Origin: an uncultured bacterium
Lineage (GTDB): Bacteria; Cyanobacteriota; Vampirovibrionia; Gastranaerophilales; Gastranaerophilaceae
Direction of reading: 5' to 3'
NCBI GenBank assembly: GCA_949296245.1
Contig: CASFNW010000008.1
Coordinates: forward strand, 1 to 64,000
DNA length: 64,000 nucleotides
The first letter of the stretch is position 1; each line of letters starts with the position of its first letter. Shown piece by piece: positions 56,277 to 64,000 of the stretch. The notes beneath the pieces are model-generated. The model did no database searches. It worked only from the letters and a program-made list of their open reading frames with translations, and was not told the DNA's origin. The position numbers were made by a program, and so were the translations under genes.

Positions 56277-57587
56277 ATGAAAAACAAAAAGTTATTATTG
56301 TTCTGGATGATTATACTGCTTGTTATTGCAGGTATTATTGTAATCATCAAAAAACCGACAAAACTCGGTCTTGACCTTGTCGGAGGTTCCAGAATTGTGC
56401 TTGAGGCACAAACAACCGATACAATTGCAAAAATCACACCTGATATGATGAGCAGTCTGCAATTTGCAATCGAAAACAGAGTTAATGCTCTGGGTGTTGC
56501 AGAAACAGTTGTTCAGCAGACAGGTGAAAAACGTTTGTTAGTGGAAATTCCTAATATTTCAGACCCTGCTAAAGCAAAAGAATTCTTAGGCGAAACAGCA
56601 GAATTGGAATTTAAAAAGCCATTGGACGGAAAATACGGTGCTACAGGCTGGGCATCTACAGGCTTAACCGGTAAAGATGTAAGAAAAGCTCTTATATCCA
56701 CAAACCCGGGTGGCCAGTGGGTTGTATCTTTAGAATTTAATGATAAAGGTACAAAAAAATTCGGCGAATTAACACAACAGCTTGTCGGAAAGCCGATGGC
56801 TATATTTTTTAACGGTGAATTACAATCTGCTCCGGTTATTCAGGAACCTATCTTAGGCGGTCATGCACAGATTTCCGGCGGTGACTCAGGCTTTGCCTAT
56901 GAAGAAGCAAAGAAAATGGTCGATTTACTTAACGCCGGTGCTTTGCCTGTTCCTGCAAAAATCATAGAAGAAAGCTTAGTCGGTCCGACTCTCGGGGCTG
57001 ACAGTATTGCAAAAAGTAAAACAGCAGGCGTTATCGGTATCGGGCTTGTTATGATATTCATGCTTTTATACTATCGTTTGCCAGGTTTTATCGCAGATAT
57101 TGCATTGATAATATATTCAATCCTTGTATTTGCTGTGTTCAAGATAGTTCCTGTTACATTGACACTTGCCGGTATTGCAGGTTTTATCCTGAGTATAGGT
57201 ATGGCGGTTGATGCTAATATCCTTATATTTGAAAGGACAAAAGAAGAATTAAAAGCCGGAAGGACAATGTTTACCGCTATCAATGCCGGTTTTGACAGAG
57301 CGTTCACTTCAATATTTGACTCTAATATGACGACAATTATCACCTGTGTGATTTTGTACTTCCTTGGCACAAGTATTGTAAAAGGATTTGCGCTTACTTT
57401 GATTATTGGTGTTTTAATCAGTATGTTTACGGCTATTACCGTTACCAAAAACTTTATGCACCTTTTATTCGGTGCCGGTCAATTAAAACACCCTGGCTGG
57501 TTCGGTATCAAACAGTCTGAAATAGGCAAAGCCTATGAAGCAACTGAAACCAAGAAAGAAAAAGCTAAATTCGGTATTTTAGACTAA
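56277..57587 (+). CDS. secD: Protein translocase subunit SecD
   Basis: Membrane subunit of the SecDF export-assisting complex. LGLDLVGGSRIVLEAQT (about residues 31-47), the first periplasmic domain, and the C-terminal SMAVDANILIFERTKEELK-type motif (SIGMAVDANILIFERTKEEL) are typical. The 436-residue length is slightly short for SecD. AGGGG/GAGG sites precede the ATG. secF follows by 46 bases. Confidence 0.96.
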   Translation: MKNKKLLLFWMIILLVIAGIIVIIKKPTKLGLDLVGGSRIVLEAQTTDTIAKITPDMMSSLQFAIENRVNALGVAETVVQQTGEKRLLVEIPNISDPAKAKEFLGETAELEFKKPLDGKYGATGWASTGLTGKDVRKALISTNPGGQWVVSLEFNDKGTKKFGELTQQLVGKPMAIFFNGELQSAPVIQEPILGGHAQISGGDSGFAYEEAKKMVDLLNAGALPVPAKIIEESLVGPTLGADSIAKSKTAGVIGIGLVMIFMLLYYRLPGFIADIALIIYSILVFAVFKIVPVTLTLAGIAGFILSIGMAVDANILIFERTKEELKAGRTMFTAINAGFDRAFTSIFDSNMTTIITCVILYFLGTSIVKGFALTLIIGVLISMFTAITVTKNFMHLLFGAGQLKHPGWFGIKQSEIGKAYEATETKKEKAKFGILD

Positions 57588-57633
57588 TCAAAGAATACAT
57601 TAGCATAACGTAATTTATCAAGGAGAAAATATA

Positions 57634-58629
57634 ATGAGTGAAACAGTTTTACATCAACATAAATGGATTGATGTCGTAAAATACAGATGGGTCTGGTTTG
57701 GTCTGTCGCTTTTGTTAATAGTACCCGGTATAGTTGCTATGGGATATTTGATTTTCAACTCTCCTCAGCATTTGCCAGTTAAAGTCGGTATTGATTTTAC
57801 AGGCGGTACAATTACACAGTATTCTGTAGCAAAAGATGTTTCTAATACAGAAGTTGCAAAAATAAGAGACAATCTTGTTAAAGCTGGGATAGAAAATCCT
57901 GTTATACAGGTATTGAAAGCAAATAACACTATATCTAAAGCAGAAAACATAAAACCTTCTACTGTTATTTCAGTTAAAACAGCTTTCAAAAGCAATGATA
58001 AAACATCAGAACAAAAAATTGGAAATGTTATAAGAGCCGATTACCCAGCTGCAGAACTTGTTCAGGTCAGCTCAATAGGACCTTCTTTAGGTAAAGAATT
58101 GTTTATAAATTCAATGTACGCCCTTGCACTGGCATTTCTTGGAATCGTTGTATATCTGTCTTTCAGATTTCAGGTGGATTATGCTGTAATTGCTTTGATA
58201 TCACTTGCTCACGATGCGTTTTTCGTACTTGGATTTTTTGCAATTTTAGGCATTTTCTTTGATGTGCATATAGATGCACTGTTTATTACTGCAGTACTTA
58301 CGGTAATAGGTTTTTCAAACCACGATACAATTGTTGTGTTTGACAGAATCAGAGAAAACTCAAGATTCCTTGCCAAAAAAGCATCATTCCCGCAGATTGT
58401 TAATGCAAGCGTAAACCAGACTCTTGCAAGAAGTATCAATACTTCCTTGACAACATTAATTACACTGTGTGCATTATACTTTTTCGGCGGAGAAACAACA
58501 AAAGAATTTGTACTTGCAATGATTGTAGGTATTGCGATAGGTACATATTCAAGTATATTCTTTGCTTCCACTTTGCTTGACTGGTGGAGAGAAAAACAGG
58601 ATGCAAAAACTCACGGAGCAAGAGCATAA
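57634..58629 (+). CDS. secF: Protein translocase subunit SecF
   Basis: Partner of SecD. IDFTGGTITQY (about residues 53-63) and the helix motif VIGFSNHDTIVVFDRIREN (about 228-246) identify it. The 331-residue length is normal. AAGGAG precedes the ATG by 8 nt. The HTH gene starts one base after its stop. Confidence 0.96.
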   Translation: MSETVLHQHKWIDVVKYRWVWFGLSLLLIVPGIVAMGYLIFNSPQHLPVKVGIDFTGGTITQYSVAKDVSNTEVAKIRDNLVKAGIENPVIQVLKANNTISKAENIKPSTVISVKTAFKSNDKTSEQKIGNVIRADYPAAELVQVSSIGPSLGKELFINSMYALALAFLGIVVYLSFRFQVDYAVIALISLAHDAFFVLGFFAILGIFFDVHIDALFITAVLTVIGFSNHDTIVVFDRIRENSRFLAKKASFPQIVNASVNQTLARSINTSLTTLITLCALYFFGGETTKEFVLAMIVGIAIGTYSSIFFASTLLDWWREKQDAKTHGARA

Positions 58630-58630
58630 A

Positions 58631-59050
58631 ATGACGCAGCAAAAAGCTTTAGCTCAATTTGTATCCGAAACCAGAGAAAAATTAGGCTTATCACAGACAG
58701 GGCTGGCTAAAAAGTCAGCTCTGCCTTTAAAAATGATAGAAGATATAGAATCCGGTCAGGAACTTTTTCTTGCTTCCACTATTCGCCAGAAGCTTGCAAA
58801 TGGTTTGAAATTAAAACCTGCAGACATAAAACAATATGAAAAGCATCCTGATTTATCATTGCTTCCTGACAATGAAATTACGTTATTTATAAAAAACAAG
58901 ATTCTTGCACACGATATTGAAAATCTTGAATGCCCCGTATGCGGTTCAAAACTCATAACAAGAATTGCAAAAATGTATGATTTGGAAGACAACCTTGTTC
59001 TTGTTCCAAAAGCCAGATGCACAAAATGTCCTTTTCAAATTAAAGGATAA
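58631..59050 (+). CDS. XRE-type HTH and zinc-ribbon protein
   Basis: A 139-residue protein: an N-terminal helix-turn-helix (about residues 8-62, LGLSQTGLAKKSALPLKMIEDIE) and a C-terminal zinc ribbon with C-P-V-C-G and C-T-K-C pairs (about 104-135). The start is the ATG at 58631, one base after secF; a GTG/ATG-rich extension to 58562 overlaps secF and is rejected. Probable transcription regulator co-expressed with secDF. Target unknown. Confidence 0.8.
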   Translation: MTQQKALAQFVSETREKLGLSQTGLAKKSALPLKMIEDIESGQELFLASTIRQKLANGLKLKPADIKQYEKHPDLSLLPDNEITLFIKNKILAHDIENLECPVCGSKLITRIAKMYDLEDNLVLVPKARCTKCPFQIKG

Positions 59051-59471
59051 ATTTTCAATAAAACTTTCCTGTATTCAAATTCTTTAGTTAAGCAATAAAT
59101 CAAATAATTAAAATACCTGATACTCCATTCAAACAGAATATAATTTGAACCCGTCTCGGCAACTCGGCACGTAAAAATTGCTAAAGAAACATTACCTCGT
59201 TTGCAGTTGTTCAAATAATATTCTGTAATTCCCGTAATTCATTTTTTCAAAAGGTATTTTAAATATTTAACTTATTGCTTATTATCTAAAATTACATAAA
59301 AATCTTCCGTCTTTCAAAACACTTAAAAAGAATTTTTTATATATTAGCCATCTGGTCAATATAATATTCAAAAACCTTTAACCTTAGGGTTGATGTTTTT
59401 GGCATGCCTAAAAAGTATTATTGAATTGTAGAAGTTGAGTACATAAACTCTTGGGGAGTAGAAAAAGAGTA
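59051..59471. other. 420-base non-coding interval
   Basis: Between the HTH gene and the AMIN-like gene. I see no ORF with homology, no tRNA and no clear terminator for the secDF operon. ACTCGGCA at about 59158 and the TTCTGTAATTC segment loosely resemble 53385-53530. The last 60 bases contain a GGGGAG before the next gene. Confidence 0.4.
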
Positions 59472-60671
59472 ATGAGAAGTATCGTAAATTTAGGCACAAA
59501 ATTGTCTTTGGCGGCATTAACCGTTTTGTTAACAATGTCTTGCGCAACAGCAAACACATTAAAAGAAGTCCGGATTAATGCACAGGATTCGGGCTACGGA
59601 ATTGTTTTTAAAACAGACGAAGCTGCACAAATTAAAAAAACAGTATATTCTGATGACAAAATGACGGTTGAACTTAAAAATACAGAAGCTTCCTCTGATC
59701 TTGATACAGTATACAACAATGTTACGGGTGTGGAAAATGTAACTATTGCTCCTGCTTCAAAAGACAGCATAAAAGTTACTTTTAAAGGCGAAGGCATTGC
59801 AAACAGCAAACTCTACTTTGAAAAAGATTCAACTGCTGCTTCTTTACCTCCCGTAAATACATCTTCTCAATCCATTCAATTGAATGCTCCCGTATCCAGC
59901 TATACTCCGGTATACAATCCGGACGCATTTGCTCAAGAAGAAACATCAGAGTATTCACAAACTTCTAATCCCAAACTAAACGAAACATTAACAAAGATGC
60001 ATATAACAAGAAGTATGCTTGTTAAAGCAAAAAGTTATATAAAAAAAGCAATAAACAAAACAAAATCAGGCGACATAAATGTTATGACAATTCTTGGAAT
60101 TATATTTATTACTGCTGCATTTATGTTTAAACCTAAAAAATCAGCAAATACAAAAACTCAAATAAAAGAAAGAAGCCTTACCGGAATAATTCCACAAAGA
60201 ACCGCACAAATGGAGCGTGAAATCGGTCTGAACAGGCAACTGACTGATAATATGAAACTTAATAACAATTCTGTAAATTCGATTAAATCAGGATACGGAA
60301 TAAAAGCCTATCAGCAGAGCCAGAAAAACCCGTATATGTCTCCTTCCATACAACAGTCAACAAACGGAATTTCTGGAATTGCAAGAAGAAAACCATTGGC
60401 AACTACACCTGTGAAAAAACAAACAATGAAAAACATGCCTGTTGAACCAAGAGTAAGCACACCGGTAAAATCAAAAGCACCTGCTCTTTCTTCATTAAAT
60501 CTTAAACAAACAAAAGTAACACCAAAGCAATCAGCTATGGATACATCTGATATGGACAGTATGAAATTTTTAGAATCCATAACAAAAATTTATGAAAAAA
60601 GCGGCAGAAGTGATCTTGCAAAAGGTTTAAAAGACAATCTGAGAAAAGCACAATTAGCAAACCACTTATAA
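59472..60671 (+). CDS. Exported protein with AMIN-like domain
   Basis: A 399-residue protein from the ATG at 59472 (a TTG at 59451 is possible). The N-terminus has a signal peptide ending near SCATA (about residue 28). Residues about 30-110 (TLKEVRINAQDSGYGIVFKTD) resemble an AMIN-type cell-wall localisation domain. A single helix near residues 205-225 is followed by a long Gln/Asn/Lys-rich disordered tail. Perhaps envelope or secretion apparatus linked. AMIN assignment is by eye only. Confidence 0.65.
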   Translation: MRSIVNLGTKLSLAALTVLLTMSCATANTLKEVRINAQDSGYGIVFKTDEAAQIKKTVYSDDKMTVELKNTEASSDLDTVYNNVTGVENVTIAPASKDSIKVTFKGEGIANSKLYFEKDSTAASLPPVNTSSQSIQLNAPVSSYTPVYNPDAFAQEETSEYSQTSNPKLNETLTKMHITRSMLVKAKSYIKKAINKTKSGDINVMTILGIIFITAAFMFKPKKSANTKTQIKERSLTGIIPQRTAQMEREIGLNRQLTDNMKLNNNSVNSIKSGYGIKAYQQSQKNPYMSPSIQQSTNGISGIARRKPLATTPVKKQTMKNMPVEPRVSTPVKSKAPALSSLNLKQTKVTPKQSAMDTSDMDSMKFLESITKIYEKSGRSDLAKGLKDNLRKAQLANHL

Positions 60672-60738
60672 AGAAGTTATAAAAAAATAAAATGAGAAAA
60701 GAGAGAGAGAAATAAATAGACGATACTCAACAATATAC

Positions 60739-60764
60739 GAGACAGTTAACTGTCTCTTTTTTTT
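60739..60764 (+). terminator. Rho-independent terminator
   Basis: GAGACAGTT/AACTGTCTC stem (60739-60756) followed by eight T. Ends the AMIN-like gene. Confidence 0.9.
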
Positions 60765-60880
60765 GTAATATTTTAGATAACCAAAGGTTCTCACCCAACC
60801 GGCCTATATTTGTCCCAATTTATATTATTATGTGATAATTTATGATTTAATAAAAATACATAAATCTCACAGGAGCAAAA

Positions 60881-62086
60881 TTGAGCGAAATCGGGTCAAA
60901 AGAATATTTTTGTATATTTGGCGGCGGTGCCATAAGAGGGCTTGCATATTTAGGTGCAATGCAGGCAATGAAAGAGCTCGGGGTTACAATAAAAGCTTAT
61001 GCCGGCTCTTCAGTCGGCGCTGTCTTTGCTGCTTTTGCATCTCTTGATTATACTTACGAAGAATTCAGAGAAATTTTTAACGAAGTTAATTTTGATTTGT
61101 TCAGAGATGTCCGCTTTGATTTGGCAAAAAAATTTGCCATAAGTAAAGGCGAGCATTTTTTAAACTGGATAAGATGCGGTATAGAAAAAAAGTTTTACGC
61201 AGATAAATATGAAAAAGGCAAAAATGAACCCGTAACTTTTAAAGATATAGACAAAGACATTTTTGTAATTACAACAAATATAAACGGATGTGAACCGTAT
61301 ATTTTTTCAAAATATACAACACCTGATTTTGAAGTGGCTCAGGCTGTAAGAATATCTACATCTCTTCCTGGGCTATTGGAACCGTTTGAATATGACAAAA
61401 AAGTTTTGATAGACGGTGACATGATGAAAAGCTGGCCGATGTGGAGAGTCAGCGAAATATTATGCCCGAAAGATTGCAGGGTTATAGAATTCAGACTGGA
61501 AGGCGCAAAATTCTGGACGGATGTCAAAAACTCCGTAGAATACCTGAATGCGGTTTTTGCTACACTGTCAAACTTTGCAACAGACTACATAATGCAGACA
61601 TACCAGCCCAAAGACAAATTTGATTATGTAAAAATTGATACTGAACACATACTGCCGGTACAGTTTAGTCTACCGCAATCTGAGAGAGAAAAACTCATAC
61701 AGCTCGGGTATGATACAACAATGACTTATTTTAAAAAGACTCTTCTGCAAAAGAAAAAAGAGCTGCTTCCTATGTATACGGTTATACTTGACCATCTGAT
61801 AAAAGTAAAAAATTCGATTAATGACAATAAAATAGATGATGCAAAATCTTACTTATGCGACATGTTTATTTATCTGTGTGATGCAAAAAGATATATTGAT
61901 ACGCAGTTATATGACAATGCGATAAAGTTTAAAGACTATTTCTTTTCAAGAGTAACCAAAAGTGTATTTTTTAAGCGCGTAGAACTTAAAGAAAAAAGAC
62001 AGGTTGAATTTTATCTCAACAAGCTTTATGATGAAGTTTTGGAACGTTGTATGGAGCTTGAATCATACATAAGAGAATTTAATTAA
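60881..62086 (+). CDS. Patatin-like phospholipase
   Basis: A 401-residue lipid acyl hydrolase. The oxyanion-hole motif GGGAIRGLAYLGAM (about residues 11-24), the nucleophile elbow GSSVG (Ser about 41) and the catalytic Asp in DGDMM (about 170) are present. The start is TTG at 60881, with AGGAG 6 nt upstream; no ATG is near. A C-terminal helical region of about 180 residues follows. Substrate unknown; no signal peptide, so it is cytoplasmic or exported by another route. Confidence 0.87.
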   Translation: MSEIGSKEYFCIFGGGAIRGLAYLGAMQAMKELGVTIKAYAGSSVGAVFAAFASLDYTYEEFREIFNEVNFDLFRDVRFDLAKKFAISKGEHFLNWIRCGIEKKFYADKYEKGKNEPVTFKDIDKDIFVITTNINGCEPYIFSKYTTPDFEVAQAVRISTSLPGLLEPFEYDKKVLIDGDMMKSWPMWRVSEILCPKDCRVIEFRLEGAKFWTDVKNSVEYLNAVFATLSNFATDYIMQTYQPKDKFDYVKIDTEHILPVQFSLPQSEREKLIQLGYDTTMTYFKKTLLQKKKELLPMYTVILDHLIKVKNSINDNKIDDAKSYLCDMFIYLCDAKRYIDTQLYDNAIKFKDYFFSRVTKSVFFKRVELKEKRQVEFYLNKLYDEVLERCMELESYIREFN

Positions 62087-62090
62087 TAAA

Positions 62091-62117
62091 AAAAGCCTCC
62101 GTTTACCGGAGGCTTTT
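62091..62117. terminator. Bidirectional terminator
   Basis: AAAAGCCTCCG and CGGAGGCTTTT form a stem between the convergent patatin and SPFH genes, with A/T runs both ways. Confidence 0.85.
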
Positions 62118-62128
62118 GTATAACACAA

Positions 62129-63142
62129 TTACTGAATTTTTGTTCCGTCAAGCATCTGTTTGATACCGTCAACAGAGCTTAAAATACCTGTTGCTTCGTA
62201 AGGCATATAAACAACTTTGTTGTTTTCACCTTCAACCATCTGTTTTAAAGTATCGAGATATCTTACGGCAATGAGGTATTTATCAGGCTGTCCGTGATCC
62301 TGTATAGCTTCTATTGTTTTTCCTATAGCAGTTGCTTCTGCTTCTGCCTGTTTTACCCTTGCAGCTGCCTGACCTTCTGCAACAAGTCTTGCTGCTTCTT
62401 TTTCACCTTCGGCTTTTAAGATTGCTGCTTGTTTTTGACCTTCTGCCATATTGATAGCAGAAGCTTTTTCACCCTCTGCTTTTAAGATTGCAGCCTGTTT
62501 TAAGCCTTCTGCTTCATAAATTGCCGCACGTTTTTCTCTTTCTGCTTTCACCTGTTTTTCCATAGAAGCCTGAACATCGGCAGGAGGAGTGATTTCTTGA
62601 AGTTCTATTCTGTTTACTTTAACGCCCCATTTATTAGAAGCTTCATCAAGTGTTTCTCTTAATTTTGCATTGATAGTATCACGGGAAGAAAGAGTTTCAT
62701 CCAAAACCATATCACCGATTACGTTTCTCATTGTTGTAAGTGTTAGTTTTTCAATAGCTTCCGGCAGATTCTGGATTCTGTATACAGCACTTTTTGCATC
62801 CATAATTTGAAAATAAATAAGCGCATTTATAGAAATAGAAACGTTATCTTTTGTAATTACATTTTGACGGGGAATATCCATAACAGATTCTCTTAAATCT
62901 ATCATTGTTCTTTCCCCATAATATGAATATGTCATACCGTCAGAGGTCTTTTGTGAATATTTCCACTGGATTTTTCTCGGATATTCAAAAAACGGAATGA
63001 TAATATGAAAACCTGCATACAGAACTTTTTCAAAAGCACCGAGTTTTTCTATTATCATAGCTTCTTCCTGCTGGATAATTTTAATACCTGCTGCAAAATA
63101 TGCTATCACAAGCACCAGTATCACTAAAAATAAAATTCCCAT
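62129..63142 (-). CDS. SPFH/band-7 membrane protein (stomatin-like)
   Basis: A 337-residue protein with one N-terminal helix (about residues 2-20), the SPFH domain, then an Ala/Glu/Lys/Gln repeated coiled-coil region (AILKAEGEK repeats) and a Gly/Pro-less tail. Likely a membrane scaffold for protease or other complexes. AAAGGAG precedes the ATG. It follows a second SPFH gene and an NfeD-like gene, the usual NfeD-SPFH arrangement. Confidence 0.9.
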   Translation of the reverse strand: MGILFLVILVLVIAYFAAGIKIIQQEEAMIIEKLGAFEKVLYAGFHIIIPFFEYPRKIQWKYSQKTSDGMTYSYYGERTMIDLRESVMDIPRQNVITKDNVSISINALIYFQIMDAKSAVYRIQNLPEAIEKLTLTTMRNVIGDMVLDETLSSRDTINAKLRETLDEASNKWGVKVNRIELQEITPPADVQASMEKQVKAEREKRAAIYEAEGLKQAAILKAEGEKASAINMAEGQKQAAILKAEGEKEAARLVAEGQAAARVKQAEAEATAIGKTIEAIQDHGQPDKYLIAVRYLDTLKQMVEGENNKVVYMPYEATGILSSVDGIKQMLDGTKIQ

Positions 63143-63184
63143 CTTTTTCTCCTTTTCTATTTTGTACTTTATTATTTGATATTT

Positions 63185-63760
63185 TTATTCAAAATCATGC
63201 CTTATACCATTTGCCTCAACTATCTGTTTTAAGTTAAATTCCCATATTTTAACTCCCCAGTTTGTTGAATAATCATTAGCAATTTTTACACATTCATCTT
63301 CAAAGCTTTGTATAAACTCAAAAGAATCTGTTCCTTCATCTAAATCCACAAGCTTTTTCTGAATTATTCCCGCAAACAATTGGTTTAATGCATCAAACAG
63401 ATAAACTGTCTCATAAACAGCCTTGTACGGATCTGTTATCTGATATACAACATCCGCTTTAATCTTAAAATTTGATTTGTCTTTTCCAAAAAATTCTCTG
63501 TTATCATTGGGAAATTCAAAAATTTCTTTTTGCAGGCTGATTTTGCCGTTATAAAGATATAACCTGTGATTTTCAGGCGTTTCTATCCCGTGCATTTTTT
63601 CAAAAAACGGAATTATTAAATGTACGCCTTCTCCTATGACTCTGTTGAAACTGCCAAATCTTTCTATTACGGCTTCTTCATCTTTTTCAATGACTATAAC
63701 AGCCTTAAAAGAAAGGACAATAACAGCGGTTATAAGTATGGCAGCATATAAAAAATACAA
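63185..63760 (-). CDS. SPFH/band-7 protein, short
   Basis: A 191-residue relative of the next gene: N-terminal helix (about residues 3-19), AVIERFGSFNRVIGEGVHLIIPFF and VVYQITDPYKAVYETV. It lacks the long coiled-coil tail. Start TTG at 63760, with GGA about 8 nt upstream. The two SPFH proteins probably form mixed complexes. Confidence 0.8.
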   Translation of the reverse strand: MYFLYAAILITAVIVLSFKAVIVIEKDEEAVIERFGSFNRVIGEGVHLIIPFFEKMHGIETPENHRLYLYNGKISLQKEIFEFPNDNREFFGKDKSNFKIKADVVYQITDPYKAVYETVYLFDALNQLFAGIIQKKLVDLDEGTDSFEFIQSFEDECVKIANDYSTNWGVKIWEFNLKQIVEANGIRHDFE

Positions 63761-63770
63761 TCTTCACATC

Positions 63771-64000
63771 CTATTCCACAGGTACAACGTACATAACAAT
63801 GCTGTCATTTTTTACTATTTTTGCATAAGAGCCTTTTTCTATTACCTCTCCGTTAAGAGATTTTGCCTGCCATTCTTCGCCGAATACCGCAATTCTGCCA
63901 TTTTCAGAAGTTACAGTTTCAATTACTTTAGCGGTTTTACCTGCATACATTTCTATAGTTTCAGGTTTATCACCGTTTTTCTTTTGAATAAGGAAAGGTC
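63771..64000 (-). CDS. NfeD-like protein, C-terminal part (truncated by window)
   Basis: The reverse frame ends TAG at 63771 and runs open to the window edge. Its C-terminal residues include GKTAKVIETVTSENGRIAVFG, then EEWQAKSLNGEVIEKGSYAKI and VVPVE, matching the OB-fold domain of NfeD-like proteins that partner SPFH proteins. The N-terminal membrane part lies outside. It abuts the SPFH gene, 10 bases upstream of the TTG start. Confidence 0.85.
   Translation of the reverse strand, partial: PFLIQKKNGDKPETIEMYAGKTAKVIETVTSENGRIAVFGEEWQAKSLNGEVIEKGSYAKIVKNDSIVMYVVPVE

Overview
The window is AT-rich (by eye roughly two thirds A+T) and gene-dense. It looks like a chromosomal segment of a diderm, anaerobic, non-photosynthetic bacterium. 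Lipid A and LPS genes (lpxB, lpxI, kdsB, lptA, lptC), a phospholipid-transport cluster (mlaE-mlaF-mlaD) and aerobic-independent genes such as the [FeFe]-hydrogenase maturase hydE point that way. Together with unclassified proteins whose N-termini carry a P-S/T-F-G motif, this suggests an uncultured gut Melainabacteria/Vampirovibrionia (Gastranaerophilales-like) genome. The lineage is an inference from content, not a search result.

Layout. 1-9.2 kb: end of an unknown acidic protein, gltX, the mlaEFD lipid transporter, a signal-peptide HExxH protein, kdsB, ruvB. 9.6-14.4 kb: two tandem thymidylate-kinase-like genes and two tandem GT-C-type membrane glycosyltransferases. 14.4-25.4 kb: an rluB-type pseudouridine synthase overlapping bioD, a class A PBP, wecB, surE, pyrG, gatC, three unknown genes, rimO. 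25.4-27.8 kb: a tRNA-Asn gene followed by two 208-bp tandem repeats that each carry the 3' end and terminator of the tRNA, a 21-codon ORF, an LppM-like lipoprotein, and a repeat-rich insertion with a perfect 30-bp inverted repeat. 27.8-33 kb: mutS2, then the rpmG-tRNA-Trp-secE-nusG-rplK-rplA run (all minus strand). 33-45.3 kb: response regulator, aroA, dicarboxylate symporter, dnaK, queF, split chromate transporter, lpxB, lpxI, Xer recombinase, PfkB kinase. 45.3-49.9 kb: accessory unknowns interrupted by lptC-lptA and including a divergent RelA/SpoT-like protein followed by a small partner gene. 49.9-64 kb: hydE-mnmA, a Gly-rich membrane protein, parvulin, Xaa-Pro aminopeptidase, TrmH-type methylase, secDF plus an HTH/zinc-ribbon gene, an AMIN-like secreted protein, patatin lipase, and two SPFH proteins with the tail of an NfeD-like gene.

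How genes work together: lpxI, lpxB, kdsB, lptC and lptA supply and export LPS; mlaEFD handles outer-membrane lipid; PBP1A and wecB serve the envelope; secE, secD and secF the translocon. GatC implies indirect aminoacylation, so GltX may be non-discriminating. HydE implies an [FeFe] hydrogenase elsewhere.

Two expression signals recur. Many genes have a GGAG-type site 6-8 nt before the start. Nine others lack it and instead show a TANAAT-like -10 box ending 6 or 7 nt before the ATG, as expected for leaderless mRNAs. Most striking items: the tRNA-Asn repeat array (resembling the E. coli tyrT/rtT repeats in architecture), the RelA/SpoT-like gene pair, the leaderless pattern, and the family of inverted intergenic repeats.
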